Of a stretch of 64,000 nucleotides of DNA, positions 11,925-21,989 are shown one piece after another (position 1 is the stretch's first letter; every line of letters starts with the position of its first letter). Made by a program: the position numbers and the translations under genes. A model generated the notes under the pieces. That model made no database searches. It was not told the DNA's origin and saw nothing but the letters and a program-made list of their open reading frames with translations. The DNA comes from Stomoxys calcitrans (Eukaryota; Arthropoda; Insecta; Diptera; Muscidae), in NCBI RefSeq assembly GCF_963082655.1, contig NC_081552.1:3579648-3643647 (forward strand), written 5' to 3'.

Positions 11925-12362
11925 ATAGCTTTATTGTTTTTCAAAATATTCCCCATTAAGATCTATACACTTTTGCATGCGTTTGAACCAATTGTCGAAA
12001 CACTTCTGCCACGCGGATTTGGGTATCTCCAAAACATGCATCTGAACGCATCAATCACTTCTTCAGGTGTCGAAAAACCTGACCTCTCATTTTATTTTTT
12101 ACGTACGGTAATAAAAAGAAGTCATTCGGTGCCAAGTCAGGACAAATCGATGTTTTGAGCACTCAAAAATGCAGTTGTTTGAGCCGATGTGTGAGAGCTC
12201 GCATTGTCGTGGTGAAGAGTGATCCGTCTTCGGTGATTGGTTTTCCTGATTTCTTGAAAGACAACTGGCAAACAAATGGTTGTGTACCACTCAGAACTGA
12301 CTGTTCTGCGTTGTTCTAGTGGTACGATTGCGACATGTCCAGTTTTTCCAAAAAAGCAGATG
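11925..12362 (-). pseudogene. Mariner transposase remnant, C-terminal half
   Basis: Read on the minus strand: IICFFGKTGHVAIVPLEQRR, SEWYTTICLP, then ITLHHDNASSHTSAQTTAFL. After a frame break it reads LAPND-like sequence, KKNERSGFSTPEEVIDAFR and finally KSV.ILMGNILKNN. This is the catalytic C-terminal half of a DD34D mariner transposase. The codon for the aspartate of HHDN is at 12206-12208 and that of LAPND at 12121-12123. They are about 20 nt closer than 34 intervening residues require, so a small deletion removed the segment before LAPND and shifted the frame. Stops and frameshifts make it non-functional. The N-terminal half is missing; DINE sequence begins at 12364. Confidence 0.85.
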
Positions 12363-12363
12363 A

Positions 12364-12934
12364 TTCTTGGAGTTGCCCAAGAATCAAAATCGTTTATATG
12401 GGAGCTGTACCAAGCTATAGATCGATTCAGTCCATATTGGACAAAGTTTCTGCCAAATCGGATAAGATTTGCGCCCTTTAGAAGCCGAAGAAGTCAAGAC
12501 TAATGATCGGTTTATATGGCAGATATATCAGGGTATGCATCGATTTTGACAATACTTAGCACAGTTGTTGGAAGTAATACCAAAATTGCTCGTGCAAAAT
12601 TTCAGTCCGATCGGACGAGAATTGCGCCCTCTAGAGGCTCAAGAAATCAAGACCCAAGATCTGTTTATATGGCAGCTATAATAAAACATAGACCGATTTG
12701 GCCCATTTACAATAATAAAAAGTTTTTGTGCAAAATATCAAGCGCCTAACTTTACTCCTTCGAAAGTTTGCGTGCTTTCGACAAACAGACGGACGGACAT
12801 GGCTATATCGAATTAAAATGTAACGACGATCAAGAATATATATACTGTATGGGGTCTTAGATGCATATTTCGAAGTGTTACAAACAGAATGACGAAATTA
12901 GTATACCCTCATCCTATGGCGGAGGGTATAAAAA
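12364..12934 (-). mobile_element. DINE/Helentron-like element, A-type units, 3' end lost
   Basis: 5' end at 12934 (ATCCTATGGCGGAGGGTATA), head block ACGGACGGACATGGCTATAT near 12790, and three A-type units with TTTATATGGGAGCTG and TTTATATGGCAG words. It abuts the broken mariner at 12363 without a 3' hairpin. Confidence 0.78.
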
Positions 12935-13139
12935 TCATTAATACGAAGGAAAATATTTTTCACCAAAGGAAAGGTTTCCTTAAAAAGTTGGAAAATTGAT
13001 CATCTGTAAATTAAGTCTGCCAATCTTTGGCTCGAATTTTTAAAATTAGGATAAACATTTTTTCAGTGCAAGGTAGTTTTACTCCGCTTGTATGCAAGCA
13101 TATAAATTATATCTATGGAATGGACAGACAAGCACCATT

Positions 13140-13330
13140 TTCATTCAAATAGGACAATAACCAATGGATAAATTGTTCAGTGGACAATGGTCTATGTGTA
13201 AATCCCTCCAAAACCGAGGCTATACATTTCAGCAGGAGAAAAGGTACACACTTTGTTCCTCGAAACAAAAGCAAATTCCATTCATCTAGAAGAGTTTCTA
13301 CTCTTTTGGACTTGGCTATTATAACACATT
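13140..13330 (+). pseudogene. Possible non-LTR reverse-transcriptase fragment
   Basis: One frame reads NQWINCSVDNGLCVNPSKTE, then AIHFSRRKGTHFVPRN. The pattern (W at the start, GLxVNPxKTE, then F and basic residues) matches the segment after the YADD box in Jockey-like and related reverse transcriptases. Flanking sequence is too degraded to extend it. This is a family-pattern call on 60 codons, so it is tentative. Confidence 0.5.
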
Positions 13331-13349
13331 TTCCTATGGAATAGCCCAT

Positions 13350-14850
13350 AGGCTGTCACGCACATCCATGAAATACGCGAATATGTGTTAAATATTATTG
13401 GGCTTCTATATGGCCATAAACGAAAAAGGCAAAACAATGCGTTGAGTTTATTCTAGAAAAGGGCAATGAACCTTGAACTGGGTGGTTTTTTTAATGTAAT
13501 TCTTTAAGGAATAACATACAAATTCATAGAAAAATTTTAAAAACAATTTATTTGAAAGTTTGAAAACTTTGAGAGCTATGTGTTTGAGTAAGCCCAGTGT
13601 TTCAGCCAAAAAGAGCATACTCGCTGCAAAATTGCATATTTGTTTATTGTAAATCACAGCGTTCGTTGTTGTTGTCGATGTTTTGCAAGCTTCTTGGTGC
13701 ATAGTTTATACTTTTAGGAAGCTCATTGAGGTTTACTGCTTGCTATTAAGCCAAGCAGAACCGGGAATATGCAGGCAGAGGCAAACTTAATAAATGGCAG
13801 AAGTATCAGAAGCATCAGCAACTGCTTTAACTAAAGATTGTATTACGTTCCACCATAACAACAACATCAGCTTTGGCGGCAGTAAATCTTAAAGAGGAGC
13901 TATCACAACTTATTTAAACAAGTGTAAGCGACATTGTGGTTATAAGCGCTACTCACAAGACAGTGGAATGAAAAGAAGGAAATTTCTTTGAGAAGAAGCT
14001 GTTTCTAAATAAAGTAAGCAAAGAATAAAAGTAGTAGTATAAATGGACTATTATAAGAGGAAAAATTTAATTCAGGAATATACTCTTGATATAAAACTAT
14101 ACAAATTCGTACGTTTTTTTGAACATTTTTGCTTTAGAATCTTACCCTAAAAAAGTGCTTATATTAACTTTAAAGATTCGAGCCAAAGATAAGGAACTTA
14201 ACTTAAAAATTTATAATTTTCCAGTTTTAATGGATACCATTACTTGATGAAAGATTTCCTACTTGTTATTAAGAAATAAATTATTCAATTTAAAATTTAA
14301 TTTAATAACGTTTAATAATATTTAATTTGATTGAGAAATAGCATCTCTGTTTTGAAATTTTGCTTCTTTGGATCGCATTCATAACCAAAATCCTCCGCTC
14401 AAGGCAAAAATCTTTAACAATTTGTAAACTTTAATTGTGCATCCTCGCTGTACTTCATCTCATATAATTACATTGCATTATGGAAGCAGGGAATTACTAC
14501 TCCTACATATCCTTAAAGCAACAACGTACTCCTCGCATTTGAAAAAAGTAGAAACTTCATGTGAGTTCCTTCGTTAATAAGTTGCCATTGAAACCATCTT
14601 TAAAACATTTTACTCCTGTGTTCTTTGAACGCCATTCTTAATTACATCTTATCAACAACTTTTAATTTTCTGCTTCAATTTCCAAGAAAATAAAGATTAT
14701 ACAAAGTTAAAGTAACCAAAGAGAAGTATGTGAAGTGCTTCGTGGCAAGGTACAAAACAAAAGAGTCATACACACAAACAAATATTAAATATACATTTGT
14801 TGCAAAACTTGCGACAAAACAGCCAATGAGGCACGAAGCAGAGCTTAAAA
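13350..14850. other. AT-rich stretch with no recognised feature
   Basis: I find no repeat family, RNA gene or convincing frame. Short frames on both strands (13448-13702, 14675-14902) lack motifs. Confidence 0.5.
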
Positions 14851-15035
14851 GGGGAAAACATGCTAAGTTCTGCGGGGTCGAATCTTTGGAACCCAACACC
14901 AAGGATGCTGGTTAAAATATCTAAAAAAAATTTCTGCCGAATCAGGCAAAAATTTCTAAACTTCTAGGAGCCGTATGAGGCTAATCGTGGGATCGGTTTA
15001 TATGGAAGCTATACCAGGTTATATACTTGCTACTC
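14851..15035 (-). mobile_element. DINE fragment, 3' end, A-type
   Basis: CATGCTAAGTTCTGCGGGGT is a damaged hairpin. ACCCAACACCAAGGATGCTG, the AGGAGCCG words and GATCGGTTTATATGGAAGCT mark the 3' end and the first A-type unit of a minus-strand copy. The rest is missing. Confidence 0.6.
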
Positions 15036-15424
15036 AAATTTGGGGAATATTTTACCACAATTACCACATTTTTATAATTTTTCGACCAAACCTCTATAAA
15101 AATGTATTGCGTTAGATGCAATCTTATCCTTAGATCGCTTGTAGAAACAAATGACTGACATTTATAGTTAAACATGGGAAATCCTTGTACTTCTTTCTAC
15201 GCACTTTTTGCACGAAGTTTTCCCCCATTTGTGTACCATTCATTAGGAAAATTATGTTTTTTTTTTCATCTTCCTAGAATTATTTCAACATTAACAAACA
15301 AAAGTATGCTTTGTTCGTAACACAAACATTACAATGATAGAGATGTCGATACAAAAATTTTCAAAATATGGAAATGAATCATGGTATTCAAAGAAAAATG
15401 TTCCTACTACTTACTTTACTTTAA
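15036..15424. other. AT-rich stretch with no recognised feature
   Basis: Nothing identifiable beyond homopolymer runs (a T run near 15258). Confidence 0.5.
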
Positions 15425-15870
15425 TTAGCTATAACAGAACATTTGTTCCACTAGCCGAACGTGGAATAGCGTTCCAAGCGCCTCGATCTTCTGCGACACT
15501 TTGATCTTTCCATCGGGTCGTCCATTTGGTCGTCCCGGTTTGCGTGTATCACCGTGTTTGCCTTTAAAAGACTTCTTTGCTGGAGCTTGTTCATCCATTC
15601 TGGCAATATGACCTAGCCCAGGCAACCTTTGTATTTTGATACGTGTAACTATGCTATCGTCGTCGTACAGCTCGTAGTTCATACGGCGCCTATATTCTCC
15701 ATTACGGAAACTGGTCCATATATTTTACGAAGAATCCTTCTCTCAAACACCCAAGCACTGCCGCTTCTGCTTTCACATGTACCCATGCCTCAGAACCGTA
15801 TAACAACACAGGTAGTATCAATGTATTGTATAGTGCAATCTTCGTCTGTCAAGTGGTGGCCTTGTTTCTA
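15425..15870 (-). pseudogene. Non-LTR retrotransposon 3' fragment (reverse-transcriptase C-terminal region)
   Basis: Minus-strand translation with frame changes gives KIALYNTLILPVLLYGSEAW, VFERRILRKIYGP, then MNYELYDDD and IKIQRLPGLGHIARMDEQAP. These are the thumb and C-terminal motifs of a widespread insect non-LTR element type (LLYGSEAW and the GH.ARM box). At least one frameshift separates the KIYGP and MNYELY segments. The fragment at 35557-36440 belongs to the same or a closely related family: both share the FRNxAT and QTxxLY region. The clade is not resolved from this length. Confidence 0.8.
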
Positions 15871-15875
15871 AACTG

Positions 15876-15960
15876 TCGTGCCGAACTTTGGATACCCACC
15901 ACCATGCATATATATAAAACATCCTTTTACTCCACTACCATATCCATAGTTATATCTAAA
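15876..15960 (-). mobile_element. DINE fragment, C-type 3' end
   Basis: GTCGTGCCGAACTTTGGATA, CCCACCACCATG and CACTACCATATCCATAGTTA match the 3' part of the C-type copy at 39985-41280. It directly follows the non-LTR fragment, which probably ends within or beside it. Confidence 0.6.
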
Positions 15961-16061
15961 TACACACACAAAAATAGTCGTACAAAAAACATTTTAAAAT
16001 TCCTTTTGTTTCCTTTGTTTTGAACACGATCAAAACAAAGGAAACAGCGCCTTAATTGAAA

Positions 16062-16556
16062 ATAACAAGTAAGAGCTTGCTAAGCTCGGCCGGGCCGAAT
16101 CTTATATACCCTCCACCATGGATCGTATTTGTCGAGTTCTTTGCGCGGTATCTCTTTTTTGGCAAACAAAATATAATGGTTAAGAATTGTTATGGCATTG
16201 GAGATATATCAAGTTGTAGTCCGATTAGGACCATGAGTAATTAAATGATGAAGACCATAGTAGAAATAATTGGGTAATATTTCAGTCCATTTTATGGACT
16301 TCAGACCCTATATCGCTATATATATGGTTCGATTTGGCCTGTTCAAGAACTTAACCTGCGTGCAGCAAAAAGACGTATCTGTGCAAATTTCAACTAAAAC
16401 TCACAATTTTTGGAGACTGCGTGATTACATTGTTAGGAAATCGCCTAAACATTTAACCACAATCCGAAATATATATACTTTGTAGAGTCGGAAATGGATA
16501 CTTCAATGTGTTGCAAATAGAATGGCTACATGAATATACCCCATGGTGGTGGGTAT
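16062..16556 (-). mobile_element. DINE/Helentron-like element, short complete copy
   Basis: Both ends are present on the minus strand: ACAAGTAAGAGCTTGCTAAG, CGGCCGGGCCGAATC and CCCTCCACCATGG at the low-coordinate side, and CCATGGTGGTGGGTATA at 16556. The interior is about 495 bp with little more than one repeat unit, plus a C/B-like AATTTCAACT segment. It is a minimal version of the family. Confidence 0.8.
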
Positions 16557-16663
16557 AACAAAAAGGCGATGTTATTGAAAAGTGGCCACAAACAATTTTC
16601 AAAACGAAATATCTAGAACTTTAACAAAACTTTTATTTTGGTAATTCAATAACACGAACTGGT

Positions 16664-16830
16664 ACCAATGATATCGGTGCCAAATGAAAGGTGCATATTT
16701 AGAGTAGAGTACAAAATTGATATAAAAATTGGCTCCAAGTATCTGCAGGTCCGTTCCACCACCAAACAACCCTACCTAAAGGGGCATGTTCGCCGATCGG
16801 GACAATATAGTGTTCAAATGATAGATCTTC
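16664..16830 (-). repeat. Family X, 130-bp repeat fragment
   Basis: Read on the minus strand it gives the CGATCGGCG, TTTGAACACTATATTGTCCC and GCACCTTTCATTTGGCACCG words of the 130-bp repeats seen at 20100-20640 and 23050-23540. One to two units. Confidence 0.55.
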
Positions 16831-18418
16831 CTCAAACCTTACGGAGGTATGTATGTATTAGATTAATTAATCGAGCTTTCGACGCGATAACCCGCCCCGA
16901 CTGTCGACGACTCGGCTTCGCTCACTGGTCACTACTGTGGAACAGAGTATAAAACTATGTGCATTTGTTTGCAACGCACAATCGTGATTCTCTGTCCGTC
17001 CGCCAGATTATCTGCATGTCTCTCTGACCCTCTCTCTGTAGGTCGGTCCATGCATTTCAATAAATTCCCTCAATAATTTCCTTATTTCCATTGATACTCG
17101 TAGTCATAAACATATGTATGCTGAATGATCTATCCCTCCTTTTTCGAAATCTCTAAATCGTTAATCATGCAATGTACACAAAACATACCACTATGTACGT
17201 ATGTAGACACAAGAGACCATAAATACATATACATATATTTATGAGAATAACTGTGTAATACTAATAATTTTGCTGCTCACCACCCCCTCCGCCTTTGTTG
17301 CTTTGCTGCTATTGCTACCATTGCTGTTGTTGATGATGATAATGATGGGGCATTTGATAAAAATGATAAAATATACTCTGAATTATGTGGCGCAGAGATT
17401 GCTGTGTATGTATGTGTGCTCGCCTTTTTTGCGTAATTCCATTCATTTGCTTTACTCTAATGAGACAGAAAAACAACAAAGAACAAACAAAAATGTGCAT
17501 GGTTGTTGAATGGAATGGTGAACAGACAGACTAACGTACATAGTAGGGACTCTAAACTAGCCCAAGACAGCAACAAACCAACAATTTTTGGTTAAATAGT
17601 AACTCGTTTATTATGCGGCGTTTGTGGCGTCTGCCCAGATTTTGGTCTTTCGCTCTTTCTGCTGCTGTTTTTTGGGCCACAAGCAGACAAACACCAAGAT
17701 TCCACCTTGAATAACATGGTTAAGAAGTCATTAATAACCCTGCTAATTGTAGTTTAAATCGAAAATGAATGCGAAAGAGAGCAAAAGCAATGTGCAAACC
17801 CAGCGGCCGTAGTAACAGCAACACCAACAACTACGGTATTTTAGAATTCAATATAAACAAAAATCTGTCGAATTTCAAGAGAACTAAGAAGAAGACCATC
17901 ACAAAAAAACACCTTCGAAAGGTTTTTGTTTTCTTGAAATATACCACAAGTTGATTAAGGTTCGCCTTAACGTTACCCTATATAGTAAAGTGCCCGGTAG
18001 GGATAGTTTTCGAAACTACCTGCTTATAGAATATAGCCTTTCACTTTAAATTTTGCTCAAATATATCGTATTGATGGGAGTCGCTTGAAGTTGTAAATAC
18101 CGAATCCATACAGGAAAAGGGCGATACTTTGCCAAGACCGGATGGTATTATTTTATACGCGTTATTGGCAACTATTTTGTATCGATGTAATACCAGACAA
18201 GAGCTATTAAGAAGTGACGGCGTCACAATTGCATTCTTGTCACAGCGGCAAAAGTGTTGTTTAGCTTTGTACTTAAATATTGACGCCATTAAAAGTATTT
18301 GTTTTAATTTAATAAAATGTCTTAATTTTGAAATAACTCTAAGGACGTTATCTTTGTGGACGTTGACGTTATTTTCGAAGGACGTTATTTTTTTTTTTTG
18401 TAATTATTAAATTGTAAC
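16831..18418. other. Unassigned stretch with simple tracts
   Basis: Contains CTGT-rich and GTCC-rich words near 17000, a TGATGATGATAATGATG tract near 17330, and CAACA-rich DNA near 17815. Frames such as 17270-17509 (+) are low-complexity leucine runs. No gene recognised. Confidence 0.45.
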
Positions 18419-18420
18419 TA

Positions 18421-18580
18421 CACCTAACGAAAAAGTTATACCAACGGTATTGATAGTAAATACCACACAATACCGTATGGTGTGGATGATGTAAAGCATT
18501 ATAAATGCTATTGATTTGGTATTAATTCACGATGTTCCTTTACTATCAACTATGTTACTCTATCAACATTTCATTCGGTG
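18421..18580 (+). mobile_element. TA-flanked MITE, CACCGAA-type ends (160 bp)
   Basis: TA at 18419-18420 and 18581-18582. Left end CACCTAACGAAAAAGTTATA, right end TTTCATTCGGTG, which are imperfect inverted repeats. The body carries ACCAACGGTAT and ATACCGTATGG, an inverted pair. A copy at 27177 has the same left end (CACCGAAGGAAAAATTTATA) and the same inner pair. TA duplication suggests Tc1/mariner-type mobilisation; no coding capacity. Confidence 0.6.
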
Positions 18581-18775
18581 TATGGACATAAATAATTGAA
18601 ATAAAATAAGATTTAAATTATTTTCAATGTTTTTTTATTTTGGTTCAATAGGGGATGGAGTATTCAATAACGATTTGATACTTAAACAATAACGATTTGG
18701 TACTAAAACCAGTAAAATTGTAAATAAAACCAATTCCAGTTCGGTAATAAGGCGAGAACCAAATGGTTCTAATCA

Positions 18776-19144
18776 TTTTATATATCATTAGCTGAGCCCG
18801 ACCCGTTCTGCTGCGCCCGATAATGCTATGTTGGAGAAAAGTACTCTTAATTTGGAAATTTCTTCTTAATTTCAGTTGAAAATGTATTCCAATTTTCCTG
18901 TGGGTTTTTTCTATTCCCAAATACCTTTTATTTAAACCCCAATAAGAAAAAGCCCTGTTTAAGGGTGTGGTGGATCCCCAGACACATGGTCTCAAAAGTG
19001 GAAGTTAATTTCGTACTCTACTCCCAAAGACCATTCACCTTTAATTTGATACCCATATTGTAGTGATTGGTCTATAAATCCGTTTGGTGGATTTTGGGGG
19101 TGGGCCTGCACCCCACTTCAGATTCTGATACCAAATTTTTGTTT
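18776..19144 (+). repeat. Family X head and 130-bp units
   Basis: Begins at a head word ATTAGCTGAGCCCGACCCG (18788 region), also found in changed form at 19832 (ACTAGCTGAACCCGGTCCG). Two to three 130-bp-type units follow with TTCCCAAATACC, CCCCAGACACATGGTC and TTTCGTACTCTACTCCC words. The 116-codon minus-strand frame across it (18995-18645) is an artefact of the repeat. Confidence 0.6.
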
Positions 19145-19223
19145 TTAGGTAAGGTTATAACAAATGCTGTATGATCAATTTTGACCACTCTGCTCCCTTT
19201 CAATTCATGTTGGCGTCTCCAAA

Positions 19224-19296
19224 TTAGCGCCATTTACTGGCTGTTTTCAATTGGATCAACTAAATCCATTTGAAAACAGCCAGTAGATGGCGCTAA
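19224..19296 (+). repeat. Near-perfect 32-bp inverted repeat (hairpin)
   Basis: Left arm 19224-19255 (TTAGCGCCATTTACTGGCTG onward) pairs with 19265-19296 with two mismatches, around a 9-nt loop. It lies in family X copy 1. Copy 2 keeps only the end of the right arm (near 22170), so the hairpin is either derived in copy 1 or deleted in copy 2. Confidence 0.85.
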
Positions 19297-19378
19297 CTTA
19301 AATGTTAGTGCTACTACTAGCTTGGAGTGGCTTAACGCCTATAACATTGATCATCATGTGGTAGTAGTCCATACATGA

Positions 19379-19606
19379 TCAAATCAAATTGCCATATTCA
19401 ACGATTTTCTGTGGTAAATAACTAATTTGCCAGTCTATACATCTGGTGCGGTGACGATAGCTCTTACTATTAAACCATGTAAACTTTTGAACAAAAAAGT
19501 GGTTGGTCTTGTCTATCGATGAGCTAAAAATGGTTGCAATCTTAACGTTAAGGTTTGCAATTCCTCCCATCACGCTGAACGTCATAACTTTTTTTTGTGT
19601 CCCCAC
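19379..19606 (-). pseudogene. Family X frame with conserved peptide (unassigned)
   Basis: The minus-strand frame reads KVMTFSVMGGIANLNVKIAT then IFSSSIDKT. The counterpart in copy 2 (22879-22583, minus) reads KDMTFSMKRSVANLNVKVAA then IFSSSTMSL. Several of the differences between the two are at third positions (TTC/TTT, AGC/AGT, AAC/AAT, GTT/GTC, GCA/GCC). That hints that the common ancestor was coding. I do not recognise the family. The frame continues without motif to its ends and is not followed by a detectable gene. Confidence 0.35.
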
Positions 19607-20789
19607 ACATTCATTAAATCACACAGTCCTGTTAGGCTAGATATATGAGCAGAATGAAGATATCAGATTCGCAATCCACAATTATACCATTAATTTAACC
19701 CCATATTGTCATGATTGGTGTATACAGCTGTTTGGTGGAGGGTGCCGATATGAGGGTTTCTGCGCCACACTTCATCTGTCACTTGAGCACATATTTGAAT
19801 GGCTCACTCTACTCAGAAATATCTATCACTAGCTGAACCCGGTCCGCTCCGCTGCACCTTCTTTTACTTCATATGGAGCAAAATTTTCCTTTGAATATTT
19901 CTTTTCGATAATTAAAGAGCTTTTAGGGAAATACCATGCTATGAAAATAGTATATCGCTAGACTAATAGTTTAACAATATTAGCGCCTTTATCTGAATCG
20001 CATATGATCTTTATTGGTCTACGAATTTAAGTTTGGATGTAAGGTGTACTCCATTCTTAAAATACTTTATTTCAGCCCGATATTCTTATAGTATCTGATT
20101 TAGGGGTGTTATCTGTGGTGAGCCCTGAAAAAATATCAGCACCGTGCTCTTCTCTCAAATACCATTTATTTAAACCCCATATCGCCATTGGTTTAAGGGG
20201 AGTTTACACGATGAGGCGTCCCCCAAACACGTCGCCCCAAAATTGGTTATCAAATTCGTTTTCTAATCTCAAATACCTTTCATTTAAGTATATTGGCATG
20301 GTCGAAAAATGTTTACCTTTGGGGAGTGTTTTGGAGAAGGGATGATGCCCTTAATACATGGTCCTACATTTGGATATCAAATTCGTATTCTACTCCCAAA
20401 TACCTTTATTTGAGCCCAATATTGCGATGGTCAGTAAAAAATTGCTGTTTGTGGGGTATTTTGGGAAGAAGGTAGACCCCTAGAAAATTGGTCCCGAATG
20501 TTTAAGTGGATATCAATTCTTGCTCTACCCCCCCAATACCTTTCATTTAAGTTAATATGCCCGATTAAGGGGTGTTTTGGGGAGTGGGGTGGTCCCCCAA
20601 ACACTAAGCCCTGAAAATATATCAACAACGTTCTCTATTCTCATATATCATTCAACCATGGCAAAAATATCAGAAAAAAATTGAGCACTTGATATTCCTT
20701 CACTAATAGTTGCGACAATAATCATTATCCATTTAAGAATTCAATACGAAAACTTACGGCTTAGACCACTAAATATGTTTTTTTCTTTT

Positions 20790-21608
20790 TATACCCCGCA
20801 CCAAAATCTAATTTCGGCAACCCGTTTGTAAAGCATCGAAATATAAATCGGAGTCCCAACAAAGTTTATATGTATATTTTTGATCGTCTTGATATTCCAT
20901 GTCGATTTAACCATTTCGGTCCGTCCATCTGTCAAAAGCACGCTAACTTTCGAAAAAATAAAGCTAGGCGCATGAAATTTTGCACAAATACTTCCTTTTA
21001 GTGTAGGTCAGTTCGGATTTTAAATGGGTCATATTGGTCTATGTTTTGATATAGCTGACATATAAAACGATTTTGGATCTTGACCTCTTGAGCCCCTAAA
21101 CGCCGCAATTCTTATCCGATTTGTCTCGAATTTTGTATAAGGTAAGGCATAAGGCATCTGTGGTATGTTCGCTTCAAACCGGTTTAAAACTTGATATAGC
21201 TCCCATATCAAACAATTTCCTAATTTGACCCTTTGAGCCTCTAGAGGGCAAAATTGTGTTAACGACTTCTCCTATGACCATTCACATACGTGCCAAATAT
21301 TGTTTGAATCGGTCCATAACCTGATATAGCTCCCATATGAACCGATTTTAATTCTTAAGCCACTATAGCCACGTATCAAATTTTTGCTGATATTTTGCAC
21401 AATGACTTCTACTATGGTCTCCAATAGCCAAACCAAGCATAGTCCGAATTGGTTGATAAGCTGAAATAGCTCCAATAGCTTTGAAATTTTTCTCCATTAT
21501 CCTTCGCTTGCCTGTAAAGAGATATCGGGCAAGAAAATGACAAATGAGATCCATGGTAGAGAGTATGTAAGATTCGGCCCGGCCGAACTTTTCACGCTTT
21601 TACTTGTT
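20790..21608 (+). mobile_element. DINE/Helentron-like element, complete, A-type units
   Basis: Starts TATACCCCGCACCAAAATC and carries the TATGTATATTTTTGATCGTC block and CATTTCGGTCCGTCC. A-type units follow with TGATATAGCTCCCATAT words. The end is GATCCATGGTAGAG, TTCGGCCCGGCCGAA and TTTTACTTGTT at 21608. It separates the two family X copies. Confidence 0.8.
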
Positions 21609-21717
21609 GTCACTCGAATTGTTCGCGAAGTCATTGAAAATAGGTATTTTCCCTTGATAAAATCAGCTGCTTTCAACGACTTGGCAAACGAGACGAGTGA
21701 CAAAACGAAGGAAAAAT

Positions 21718-21790
21718 GTGTGCCTATCGGCACGACACTTGGGCTCGACTATAAAAAGAAGGCTTCTTAACTTTGAGCTAAATTTTCAAT
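21718..21790 (+). mobile_element. tRNA-derived SINE (type 1), 3' fragment
   Basis: GTGTGCCTATCGGCACGACA, TTGGGCTCGACTATAAAAAG and TTTGAGCTAAATTTTC correspond to the 3' body of the SINE seen at 52441-52723 and 7273-7475 (GGACTCGG..., TTGAGCTTAA). The 5' tRNA-like part is absent. Confidence 0.6.
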
Positions 21791-21989
21791 CAAACCCGCT
21801 CCACTGAGCTTTCGCTTTCAAGACGTAGACAAATTTCACCTCTTTAAGGTAACCTACTCTCCAATAGCCTTGATTCTGTGTACGTTCATTGAGATTTCCC
21901 TCTAACAGTTTAACGCAAACTTGGATATTCGCACTCTACTAAATAATTTTTTATCTATGGCAAAGATAGCCACTTAAACTACCTGAAAC

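Larger units (their letters stand above)
19145..20690 (+). repeat. Family X composite unit, copy 1
   Basis: The first part (19145-19800) aligns by eye with 22095-22960: shared words include CTATAACATTGA, CAAATCAAATTGCCATATT, GATGAGCTAAAAATGG and TAACCCCATATTGTCAT. It is followed by a head near 19830 and a run of about 130-bp tandem units (CAAATACC words at 20158, 20271, 20398 and a related one at 20534, intervals 113, 127 and 136 bp) with G-rich GGGTGTTTTGGGGAGTGGGG segments. Together it is a unit of about 1.5 kb, repeated once more in this window. Class unknown: probably a non-autonomous element, or a decayed transposon. Confidence 0.6.

Noticed and set aside
18645..18995. 116-codon minus-strand frame
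   Set aside because: It lies mostly across family X repeat units and repeats their words; no motif.
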